Source: Centroberyx gerrardi (lineage: Eukaryota; Chordata; Actinopteri; Beryciformes; Berycidae). From it: a DNA stretch of 64,000 nt. The number at the start of each line of letters is the position of its first letter. Within the stretch, counting starts at the first letter, position 1. The notes under the pieces were generated by a model. That model was not told where the DNA came from and ran no database searches. It saw nothing but the letters and a program-made list of their open reading frames with translations. The stretch lies in NCBI RefSeq assembly GCF_048128805.1, contig NC_135997.1, positions 28,310,315 through 28,374,314 on the forward strand, read 5' to 3'. The position numbers and the translations under genes are program-made. Below, piece after piece: positions 11,991-21,009 of the stretch.

Positions 11991-12122
11991 CCATATATGT
12001 GGTGTGAGGTGTGAGGTTGCACCTCCGGCAGCCACCTCTGGTCCTGAGAAGCTCTGGGAGCAGGGCTGACACCCAGGCCAGGGGGTCCATGGGAAGCAGG
12101 CCCGCTCCAGGATAAGGTGTGA
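11991..12122 (-). promoter_or_regulatory. mespa: mesp A proximal promoter: TATA box and T-box half-sites
   Basis: Minus strand carries ACATATATGG at 12000-11991, about 140 bp before the ATG. Directly upstream are overlapping TGGTGTGA (12000-12007) and AGGTGTGA (12007-12014), and another AGGTGTGA at 12115-12122. AGGTGTGA is the Brachyury/Tbx6 half-site; mouse Mesp2 is known to be driven by Tbx6 through such sites. Function here is inferred. Confidence 0.6.
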
Positions 12123-12573
12123 CCTGGCAGCTAGCACAGGCATCATAAACTAGACAGATTCACACTATGCAACTCTAGCATGGGAACATAAGCATGTTTG
12201 GGACAGGGACTCGACCTGGGTCACAGGTCTGTCTCTAGGCCTGGCTAATGGACAGGCATGAATTGTATTAGAAATCTAGAGGATGGTTGGCTGGGATCGG
12301 GAGCAGCTAAATAATTTGTTCCCTAAAAAAAATCCCTTAACTATAAACTTAACTACAGTTGAGATGGATGAATATTTGTTCCAAGAAAACCAGCTGTCTT
12401 TATCTTGTCTCAAACAATCACCTAATTAAAAGACACAGAGCCTCACAATTTCACAATCTTCCTGGTTATGAACTGTTTTTTCTCCATGCTTACATAGTAA
12501 AGACAGTTACAACAACAGACATCAAATCAAAAGTAAAAGAATTGAATGAATTAAGTAATTGGCAGCAGAATGA

Positions 12574-12616
12574 TTGAATGAATGAATGAATGAATGAATG
12601 AATGAATGAATGAATG
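12574..12616. repeat. (TGAA)n microsatellite
   Basis: About ten tetranucleotide units directly in front of a SINE-like head. Confidence 0.95.
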
Positions 12617-12780
12617 GCCTTGTGGTTAGCAATGAGAGAGACCGTCCCAGGTTCGATCAAACACAATAGTCAGTGCTTCACCCATATTTCCTGATGAAAC
12701 ATCCTTGTGCAGGACACTGACCCCTACCTACTCATTAAGTGTATGAGCGTCAGATAAATGTCTTAAATGTTAAATCTTAT
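12615..12780 (+). repeat. tRNA-derived SINE
   Basis: Box A 'tggccttgtggttagc', box B 'ggttcgatcaaa', then the common SINE body 'ccttgtgcaggacactgacc' and a tail ending 'agataaatgtcttaaatgt'. Confidence 0.65.
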
Positions 12781-12939
12781 GGATGACACAACTTTACTCG
12801 CACCATCCGTGGCCACTTTACCCTCGAATACCTCATGAATTGTGATGATGAAAAATGAAGAGGGATTTTGGCAGGTCCACCAGTCAGTAGTACTACTGCT
12901 TTCTTTCTTATTTGGTTTCCTGCTCAGTCTGAGGCTGCA

Positions 12940-12985
12940 GAAGTGTGCCGGGGCAGCTGTGAGGCGTGAGGAGTTCACACCTCGT
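12940..12985. promoter_or_regulatory. mesp A distal T-box candidate site
   Basis: TCACACCT at 12975-12982, with GTGAGGCGTGAGG immediately before it, about 1.12 kb upstream of the mesp A ATG. Mesp B has a comparable group at the same distance (20950-21005). Confidence 0.45.
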
Positions 12986-13299
12986 CCTGTTTGGACAGGA
13001 GTAGGCCTCACTGTTAGCCTGGGAACTGGAGCTCAGCTAGCACTAAGCTACTGGCTAACACATTTTTTTTTCATGAGAGCAAGTTAGAGTTGAGAACAGA
13101 CTATTAGCACAGGAATAATAGACAAAATTGCAGCCTTCAATCAATTCACTATTGTTAGATGCATTAACAGTAGTGATGATTCAACAGCCATATTATATCT
13201 TTAAGAAGTACTTCATGCCCCCCCCCCCCTCCATGAATCACACCCCTCCTCTAATTGCTTTAATGTGCCCTTGTCTTGAAAATACTCTCTACTTCCCTC

Positions 13300-13545
13300 C
13301 TTATTTCCTTTCCTAACACTTCTGTATCAGACATCATCATTGTTAGATCACAGGACTATTTTGAAAGGAATATTATTCCTCCTCCTCTATTCCCTCTTAT
13401 CAAATTTGCTCTATAAAAAAAAAAACTCTAATTCTTTCCTTAGCATGTATTTCTTTTTTCTTTTTTTTTTAGCATTTCTGTCAAAAATATTGTGAGGGTG
13501 CTATCTGACCCTTGACCTCGTTATTATTGGTTTAGGAACTGACTG
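13300..13545 (-). repeat. Diverged family A repeat, copy 3
   Basis: Inverted and interrupted: 'cctaacacttctgtatcaga' at the left and 'tgacccttgacctcgttatt' near 13506-13525, followed by 'attggtttaggaactgact'. Only two of the three half-sites are clear. Confidence 0.55.
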
Positions 13546-14880
13546 TACAGTTGCAATTTGGAAAAGAGCAGCTAAATATGAAAACAGCTAAATATGAATT
13601 TAAAGGTACAGCAAAAAGCTTGTCAGATTTATAGTTGAACATTGGCACATAACTGCTGCATGTAGATTTGCATTTTAAGTGCAAATCTACATGCACTTGA
13701 AAATCTAGAAACTGAACATAACACATCAACATACATTTGACATCATTCAAAACACAAAAGGTATTGCATAACAGATTTACATGTTACATGTAGCAACACA
13801 TCACACTTGTGTCTTGCTCTGGCAATTAAGATCTTTGCTACCAGATCAAAACAAAAAAAATATGGAAAGGCTTTGCTCCAAAATGCTACGTAATCCATAT
13901 TAGAAAATATCGTATCTGATGTTATTGCTCAATATTCTATTAAAAGTGATAATTGCATCTTCTAAAGTATTTTTAAGAAGTCTAAGTTTGCTAATAACTT
14001 CATTAATGTTCAACAGTGGGTTTTACTTTCACCCAAGAAATTTGCAGAATATGTATAGCATTTCTGAAATGGAAGATATCTCACTGGTTTATTTTTGATA
14101 TCCTGTGGGTTTGATTGAAAGCCTGAGTGTCAGGAGAGGACTGTGGATCTGAGTCCAGACCAGCGTTCCCACAAACCTCCGTGTCACATTTGACTCCTGG
14201 TCTTCAGCAGAGGTGCAACCTATGGATCCAACGTGTGAACCGGTCTCGCACAGCTTTCCACCTCCTCGGTTATGCAAGAAAAACAGCCGTTGGAATTAGG
14301 AGAAAAACATCTCAAACACTGAGTCAAAGTATTGATTTGGTTGGATTTTTCTGAGGGCTTTAAAACACATTTCTTTAATACAAGACACATTTCTTGTAGG
14401 TGCAAACTTAGTGGTTTGGTTTTTATTTTCTTTGTGTTGGACGGAGGTGTGTGAGGCGACACTGGAGCTGACAGCTGACTCATGGACTAGCTCCCACAGT
14501 AACCTTTGACCCCACCACAACATTATGTAACCTGATGAGTCACTGGACCAACCACTCAGCTCCTCTTCATCTCTATCCTTCCTTACACTCAGTGTTAGAT
14601 TGATTGCATTGCTGAGTGCTTACATATGTTATTGTTACATACAATATAGCTGTCACTTCTCTACTGCCCTGTTGCATTATAACACTAAGTTATACTGTAT
14701 GTTTGCTTGTGTTACTCTGTTTCATATTATATGATATAATTAGCCACAATTCTGATTTGCAGCATTACATAAGACTTGAAATCATGCAGGCTGCTTGAAT
14801 ATAATTTAAGAGTTTTGTTCCAAAATCAAATAATCACCATTCAAAAAGGAGAAACACTCATAAAATGATTGATAGCACCA
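13546..14880. other. Intergenic, no gene
   Basis: AT-rich. Contains a perfect 16-bp-arm hairpin (13657-13695, listed separately). The short open frames on both strands have no recognisable protein character. Confidence 0.5.
13657..13695. repeat. Perfect inverted repeat, 16-bp arms, 7-nt loop
   Basis: Arm TGCATGTAGATTTGCA (13657-13672) pairs exactly with 13680-13695; the loop is TTTTAAG. The arms contain an octamer-like ATTTGCA. The stem does not continue beyond the arms, so a microRNA precursor is unlikely. Confidence 0.9.
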
Positions 14881-15010
14881 TATTAAAACAGATTCTGGTG
14901 CTTTTTTAAAGAATAGTAGGCAAAGCAAGTCCTTGGTTGATTAAATGAGAACACTTACAGACTGGATCCTCTAGAGATATTGAATGATAAACTTCAGATA
15001 ATAATTTTTC
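14880..15010 (+). repeat. Dispersed repeat family B, copy 1
   Basis: Shared blocks: 'gtccttggttgattaaatga', 'gaacacttacagactggatc', 'atattgaatgataaacttca'. Relatives: 21266-21380, 48965-49110, 52310-52420 (same strand); 37665-37770, 45236-45340, 55430-55560 (inverted). Confidence 0.75.
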
Positions 15011-15059
15011 CCCCTAAGTAGATATATAGCTTTTTGAAAATGAACTCTCTAATTCCATT

Positions 15060-15640
15060 GTGTTGAATTATTTCAAACGATGAAGTGCACTTCATTATTT
15101 TGCATGATGAATCTTCAGCAGACTATTCCCAGCTGATCCTCCACTTTCTTCTCTCCCTCCCAGGCTGATAGAGAACCCATCTCCCCTTAATCCACATTAG
15201 CCCTGACTGTGTTTACTCACATGTAATGAGTGAATAATCAGCATAGCAGTGCTAACCCTTTCATCCCAAACCCTTTCAGCCCGGAGAGTTTATTAGCTTT
15301 GCTGTGATGAAAGGCCTAAGTGAGTATATTAGGCTCTGTGTTAGGCTTGCTGCTTGCATATCAAATGAACTGCATCTATGTGGCAAACCAAACACTCAGG
15401 TCTAATTCTCCTCTACCTGATATGCAGATCCACACTTCTCTATGAATATTAAAGCCCTCTCAGTTGGTCTTAGCAGGTAATTAGGGCTATAGGTGAGAGA
15501 AGGGGGGAAGAGTGGGGGAGAACTGATATCTTAGTCTAGACTTAGCGGTGCCAAGGACTCCTCTTTATTTGCAAATCCCCATTAACAGAGATACACTAAA
15601 TAAACTAGATAAACTGTGGCTGAGGCTGAAGCTCTGATCT
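15060..15640. promoter_or_regulatory. Non-repetitive island between mesp genes, candidate enhancer
   Basis: About 580 bp without simple repeats or recognised dispersed repeats, rich in homeobox/POU-like motifs: 'gcatatcaaatga' near 15356, 'aggtaattaggg' near 15475, 'ttatttgcaaat' near 15565. No open reading frame of note. The enhancer reading is inference. Confidence 0.3.
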
Positions 15641-15739
15641 GCTCTGCTCTGCTCTGGCACAAACCTTTAACCAAGCTTTTCACATGTACCATACCATGAC
15701 AAAAAAAAAAAAATCACATCATGTTCACAGAAGGACCTA

Positions 15740-15990
15740 AAGTCTGTCTGTCTGACCTTATTCTACTTTATGGTATTTTTTATTTGCCATGGTATCACAA
15801 AAATATTCCCATAATATTCCTAGAGGGATATATAGTGTGTCTGTGGTGAGTTTAGTGACCTTATCCCACTTTATTTTATCTGCAATGGTATCACAATAAT
15901 ATTCCTATAACATATATAATTTATAGTTTTGCTGTGATATTTGTATAGCATCCTAAAATTTATCATGGGATTACCGTAATTCTTTTATAT
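15740..15990 (+). repeat. Dispersed repeat family E with internal tandem unit
   Basis: Two diverged ~105-bp units with 'gaccttattctactttatgg' / 'gaccttatcccactttattt' and 'tggtatcacaaaaatattcc' / 'tggtatcacaataatattcc'. A partial relative is at 57360-57500 and an inverted one at 59120-59330. Confidence 0.65.
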
Positions 15991-16724
15991 AAGGACATGC
16001 AGAGGGCAGGTGAGATGTCATTGTGCTTCTGAGTTGTTGTGTCTATTTGTTGATATTTTCCAACCAAAAGTATGCAAGACCATAATGGGTTCATGAAGAC
16101 CCCAGAGATGATGTTGAGAGGCATTTATGGGTTGGCAGAGTTTTGAAATAAGGACTTTATTCTGTGCATGTCATAAATATTATCCACAAGTGGGCTGCAA
16201 AAACATTTTAAGATGGTGGATCATATGGCTTAGGTGTACCATGTAGTCGTGACCTCACAGGTTCAGATCTGACCTTTGACCTTTGTCTCGCTCTCCTCTA
16301 TTGTTCCTTTCCTGCTTCACTGTACACATAGTTAAATTATATTAGTTTGTTGGATGAAATCTAATACAGTGGTTCTCACCCTGGGGAGTCAGTTTAATTC
16401 TAAAATACAAATTAATTGCTGACTTAATTAATTTTGAGTATTTGCAGCCTCCAGCCTGAACGTTCCCCATCCAGCATGTTTCACTGCTATAAAGCACTCT
16501 TACATTTGTTCTAATCCACAGTGTATCCAGAGGAATATTTGATCAAGCGGTCAACAGACTGAACTCTGAGCTGAGTTCACTGTGGTTTTCTCACCTTGGC
16601 TCTAAGAGCTTCCATTTCCCTGCTGATGGTTGTAATGACGGACAAACTGAATCAGAGTTTTCTGTTTTCTCATGGCATGGCTCGCCATTGTACCCCTTTC
16701 TCTCTTGTTTTAAGCACTTCTTTC

Positions 16725-16905
16725 ATGGTGACTTGACTTGTGACTTGCTTGACCTGAGCAATGACTTGACTTGTCTTGCTTGACGTTTAGCAGTGACTCG
16801 ACTTGACTTGCTTGAGTCTAAACACAGTGACTTGGGACTTGCTTGAGACTTGAAGGTTAAGACTTGAGACTTGCTTGTGACTTGCACATGTGTGACTTAC
16901 TCCCA
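16725..16905. repeat. Degenerate 'gacttg' minisatellite
   Basis: Many variants of 'tgacttgacttgcttga' over 180 bp. It is followed after a short gap by a (CACTAA)n-type tract. No coding potential. Confidence 0.85.
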
Positions 16906-16934
16906 CCTCTGGTGAAAAGAGAGAAGTTCCCTAG

Positions 16935-17065
16935 ATCATACTAATACTAAAACTAAATCTAACACTAACACTAACACTAACACTAATACTAAGATTAGTA
17001 CTAAGACTAAGACTAATGCTACTACTGCTGCTAATACTTAGACTAACACTAATACTATTCTAATA
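16935..17065. repeat. (CTAACA)n-like degenerate simple repeat
   Basis: Units CTAACA/CTAATA/CTAAGA over about 130 bp. Resembles but is not the vertebrate telomere repeat TTAGGG. Confidence 0.8.
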
Positions 17066-17099
17066 CTGATGCTGTTACCACATAGTAATGATAATAATA

Positions 17100-18129
17100 A
17101 TAACAACAATAATAATAATGATATTTATGTATAGCCTAGCACTTCTTAGACTTAGCCTATCACAAAACATAATACTAATGCAAATATTCCTACTACTAAC
17201 AGCAATATATGCTTTAGTTAAGGCAGTTTTTCAAGCATACTTATGAAGGTCTTTACACACAGTAAAAGCAATAACATTTAAGCCATAGGGTAAACCATCA
17301 AAAATGAGACACCCGACTAAAATTGATAAACAAAGAAACAGACCATATGAAAGCCTGTCTGTAAAGGTGTTGGGCTTGTGATGAGTTTGCCAGCCTAAGC
17401 TCCTCAGGCAGCCTGGGAGCCTGGATGGTTCAAACCTGGTCAGGTTTGGTCTGTCGATGAGATTAGAGGAGAGAGAAGAGAAGCTGATCCCCACTAGACC
17501 TGGGTCAAATAATTCTGATTGTTTGTTTTAGCCTGCTTGGAGTACCAGATGGGTGGGGTTTACTGGATCTGAACAATTTCTTAAGTGTGAAGCCATTTGC
17601 CATTGTCACAGAAAGTTAGACCAAACTGACTTTCCAGTAGTTCCCAGTGATTGTTAAATCTCTCTGGTGTTCGTTGTATTGTCCTGTGTGCCCACCCATC
17701 TGGAGATGAAGTAGGATAAAACAGTTAAAAGCACGAGTGAGTGCATAAGGTTTTTTACTGGTAATATATTGTAGCTTGTTAAGTATACTTTGTATTATGT
17801 GACAACTGCAAAACGATGATGAAATGAGAGTTGACTGGTAATCTTGACTGTTGATTGTAATTGTGTGTTATTTCCATGCTGCACACCAAATTGCTTTACT
17901 GAGGACGCTGAAGTTTCCTAATCTAATTTTAGAGAAATCTTGAGTTTGTTCAGCAGATTGTCAATGTGACAGTATGACCAGGAGAGGGCGATCTACTCCT
18001 GTTTTTATTTAAATGAAAGACTTTCTCCAGGAAATGTTGACTGAGCACCATGCACTTTTCCAGAAACATCATGTAACTAAATAAAGACCATTCACAGAGA
18101 TGATGACGCAACATGACACATTTTACTGT
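17100..18129. other. Intergenic, no gene; contains mesp B 3' end signal
   Basis: No recognised repeat or reading frame. Just beyond it, TTTATT at 18130-18135 is a minus-strand AATAAA about 200 bp past the mesp B stop and is the likely poly(A) signal for that gene. Confidence 0.5.
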
Positions 18130-18335
18130 TTTATTATAAATAGTGGTATAAAGAATTATAAAAATAGTTCATAGACATATATCGATATTTACATGGAACA
18201 TTTCATAGGACAAAATAAATAACACTGAAAATAAGATATACATTTCAAATAAATTACTGGTTTCACAGTGAGGCAGTAAAACAGTGAACTAGTTTGTCTG
18301 GCTGTTGTTGGCTGATGATGAAGAAGGTGGAGAGT

Positions 18336-19879
18336 TTAGCCCCAATACTCCCTTGGGACCAGCGGGCTGCAGAAGTCTTTGCCATACATCTGTAACAAAT
18401 CATAGATACAAAATATTGATTAGGAGATTTTATTAGCATCTTGCACTTAGAATTATTTCAAAAACATGCAGGATAGCTGTTGAGTTTTACACACCTAATC
18501 AACAAGATTATGTATGTATAAGAAAAGCAATGATTAGGAACTTTTAGCAGTTTGTACTGAGTATCACAGGTACGTAAGCATGCTTTAGAAAGGGCTTAAA
18601 GTCGAGATGAAACGGCATTTCGAGAGTATCTAACTTCCGTATCGTGACGTATTTCCGAGTGAAACAGGAAAGACAGGCGGGACATAACGTTGGGAGGAAT
18701 TTGATTTGAACGTTGAAAAGTGGGCGTGCCATAACACCCGAAGACACACCGAAGTACCATGCTGTTGCTAGCTAGCTAATGGGTGGATGTCATGATATTA
18801 TTGGTTGAAATTGGTTATGGGCATGCTCACGTAAGCACATGGCATATTTTGTTTTACAGGAAGAAAACATGATTGAATTTTGATATAAGAATACAAAGAA
18901 ATTGATTTTTTGTATTTTTTTTTGGCATATATTGGTATATAGGTGCACAATATGACCGGGGATGTGATCTAAAAGGGTTAAAAAGGCATTTTTCATTTCA
19001 TCTCGACTTTAAGGGTGAGAAACTGGCTCAATGTGGTATTCTACCACTGACATGACTTGTCTGTATTTTAGAGCAGGAAGAAGTTCTAGTACATACCTGA
19101 CAGGAGGAGGGGTGCGTTGCAGGAGGCGACTGCAGGACGCCATCCATGTTGGCGCTCAGGACGTCTCCCTGAGCAGCTTCACTGTACAGTCCGCTGTACT
19201 GACGCAGGTCTACTCCAAAACAACAATTCCCAGAATGCAGCGAGGCGGGCTGGCTCTGACACGGGCCAGGGTACTGGCTCTGGTCCAGGCTGTGGCTCTG
19301 GCTCTGCAGCTGGGCCCACTGGCTTTCCGCGGAGCTGCACTGGAAGTAGCTGGAGATGTCCGGCGAGGAGGCGTCGCTGGCCGAGCCGTCGCCTTGCTCC
19401 CTCCTCTGGAACAGCGCCTCCTCGCTGAGGCCCAGCTGGGCCGACAGGTAGGAGATGTAGCGGATGGTGAGGCGTAGCGTCTCGATCTTGGTCAGGGTCT
19501 GTCCGGCCGGGGCCACCGAGGGCGGGAGGTAGGTCCTGAGGTGATGCAGAGCCTTGGTCAGATCCCTCATCCTCAGCTTCTCCTTCTCGCTGGCGCTCTC
19601 CCTCTGCTTGCTGCGGATCCGGGTCGCCCTGGTTCGGCCCGACTTCCGGCCCGGTCCGGACGTGGAGGAGCGGGCCGAGGGTTTGAGACTCTGGGGGTAT
19701 CCGGTCTTAGCCCCCTTGGGAGTGGACTCCGGCGGCTGCTGGTAGGAAGGGGACAGGCTGGAGTCCATGGAGGGGACGGGGGAGAGGGTTTCCGAGGAGG
19801 AGATGCTGGAGAGATCGGAGTCGGAGCACCACTGGTACTGCAGGCCGTAGGCGAGCAGAGGGACGGAGGAGGTATCCAT
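18336..19879 (-). CDS. mespb: Mesp-family bHLH transcription factor, gene B (mespb-like)
   Basis: Paralogue of gene A, same strand, 6.5 kb away. Exon 1 is 19879-19097 (261 codons) and exon 2 is 18389-18336 (17 codons plus TAA); the intron is GTATGT...CAG in phase 0, so the protein is 278 aa. bHLH is about residues 96-149, with ASEKEKLRMRDLTKALHHLRTYLPP and then helix 2 identical to gene A. The N-terminus is Ser/Pro-rich; the C-terminal region is Gln/Ser-rich; a cluster of Arg/Lys (78-93) may serve nuclear import. Exon 2 encodes MYGKDFC...REYWG, a short tail sharing a YW pair with gene A. The single intron contains a 409-bp TTAA-ended element. Start chosen at the ATG 80 bp after a TATA box. 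No CPxCP motif is seen. Confidence 0.9.
18600..19008. mobile_element. Short non-autonomous DNA element (MITE) in the mesp B intron
   Basis: Flanked by TTAA at 18596-18599 and 19009-19012. Termini are AGTCGAGATGAAA and its inverse TTTCATCTCGACT, about 16 bp near-perfect. 409 bp, no transposase. It lies wholly inside the intron (18390-19096), starting about 90 bp after the donor. Confidence 0.8.
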
Positions 19880-19955
19880 GTTGTGCGGAGGGACTCAGTG
19901 GTCAGACTGGGAGGACTGGGAGGCTGTGAATGCCGCTCTGCTCCGTCCCTCTGGC

Positions 19956-19997
19956 TTATAAGTCCAGGCCAGGCCACAGAGGTGTGAAGTGACACCT
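19956..19997 (-). promoter_or_regulatory. mespb: mesp B proximal promoter: TATA box and paired T-box half-sites
   Basis: CTTATAAG spans 19955-19962, about 80 bp upstream of the ATG. Immediately upstream AGGTGTGA (19980-19987) faces TGACACCT (19990-19997), an inverted pair two bases apart. Comparable to the gene A promoter; Tbx6-type control is inferred. Confidence 0.6.
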
Positions 19998-20044
19998 CCG
20001 CAGACTCTCCCAAACCATCACTGTCTAAAGCAGAGGCTACTGCC

Positions 20045-20047
<3 letters not shown>

Positions 20048-20075
<28 letters not shown>

Positions 20076-20131
20076 TCCCTCCCTCACTCAGACCCTCCTC
20101 TCTCTCTACCTCTCTCTCTCTCTCTCTCTCT
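20048..20131. repeat. (CA)n and (TC)n microsatellites upstream of mesp B
   Basis: A dinucleotide CA tract (20048-20074) and a CT tract (about 20097-20131). Confidence 0.95.
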
Positions 20132-20491
20132 GTCTGGGAAAGTTCAGCTGCAGGAGTGGAAGTGTGAATTTCGACTCCTGCTCAAAACAATAAACAGTTT
20201 TTGCTTCTTGGGTTTTTGTCTCTGCCACAACCCTGATGCATTTTGCACATGTTTTGGGGGTGAAAGGAAAATTCCAAAAGATTGGGAAATCTGTTCTGAT
20301 TGATCTAATTTCTCTTTCACTCATTTTGAAACACCAAAGCCAAAGAGCCAGTCAGCCAGTCACTGGACAGCTATAACAGGGAAGATATTGTTCACTACAA
20401 AATAAAACTGTCTGTTGAGAATTAACACATCTTCGTCTTGTCAAATGAGGGGTTTGATCACTGTCACGTCTTCAGTGGCAGCAGGTGAACA

Positions 20492-20600
20492 TGGTCCTTT
20501 ATGGTTCAATGGGTAGAGCAAGGTGCTAAGACTGCCGGGGTTAAAAATGTATACCATCATGATAATGGAGCTTTGGATAAAAAATGTCCACCAAATAGCA
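20492..20600 (+). repeat. tRNA-derived SINE-like repeat, copy 2
   Basis: Box A-like 'ggttcaatgggtagagcaag', then 'tgctaagactgccggggtt' and the 'tttggataaaaaatgtccac' tail shared with 48357-48480. Confidence 0.6.
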
Positions 20601-20689
20601 AATAAATTAAGTAAACTGAAGGGAAAGTCTGCACTAACCAGACTAAGTAAAACACACACTGTCCAGGAAGTTCTCATGTATTTTAGACC

Positions 20690-20895
20690 TTCATTGGCAT
20701 TAATCGAATCAGTCCTGAACTCTTATCTTTACTTCTTTTCCTACCACTTACATGATCATTTGTGATCACGCTGTGACCTCTGACCCCTTCACCTCCCTTA
20801 TCCTGATCTAGGAAGTGAAGCTCATGCTACTGTTGCTCTCGTTGTAAGTGGTCCCGGATAGGAGCCTGTGCTAAATGCCTAGAATGTAAATGTAA
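20690..20895 (-). repeat. Dispersed repeat family A, copy 4 (inverted)
   Basis: 'cctaccacttacatgatcat' at the left, TGACCT 20774-20779 then TGACCC 20781-20786, the third site degenerate; tail 'gtgctaaatgcctagaatgt'. Confidence 0.7.
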
Positions 20896-20949
20896 ATGTG
20901 TGTTGATGTCTAATGAAGTGTGATGACCTGCATTAGCCAGCTAAAGTGG

Positions 20950-21005
20950 AGGTGTGATGGTTTCACACCCCCGAGAACGGAGTCTGGAGGCGTCACTTCA
21001 CACCT
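20950..21005. promoter_or_regulatory. mespb: mesp B distal T-box site group
   Basis: Three half-sites within 56 bp: AGGTGTGA 20950-20957, TCACACCC 20963-20970 (facing the first), TCACACCT 20998-21005. About 1.1 kb upstream of the ATG, matching the distance of the single site in gene A. Confidence 0.5.
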
Positions 21006-21009
21006 CAGC

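Noticed and set aside
11854..12090. N-terminal extension of mesp A to an upstream ATG at 12090
   Set aside because: It would start upstream of the TATA box and encodes a poly-Leu tract and unrelated sequence; the ATG at 11853 fits the promoter.
12615..12660. tRNA gene
   Set aside because: Box A and B are present, but there is no cloverleaf; the sequence continues into a SINE body. The same applies to the other SINE heads.
13657..13695. microRNA precursor
   Set aside because: Pairing stops after 16 bp; a precursor needs a stem of about 30 bp with flanking pairing.
16935..17065. Interstitial telomere repeat
   Set aside because: Unit is CTAACA/CTAATA, not TTAGGG/CCCTAA.
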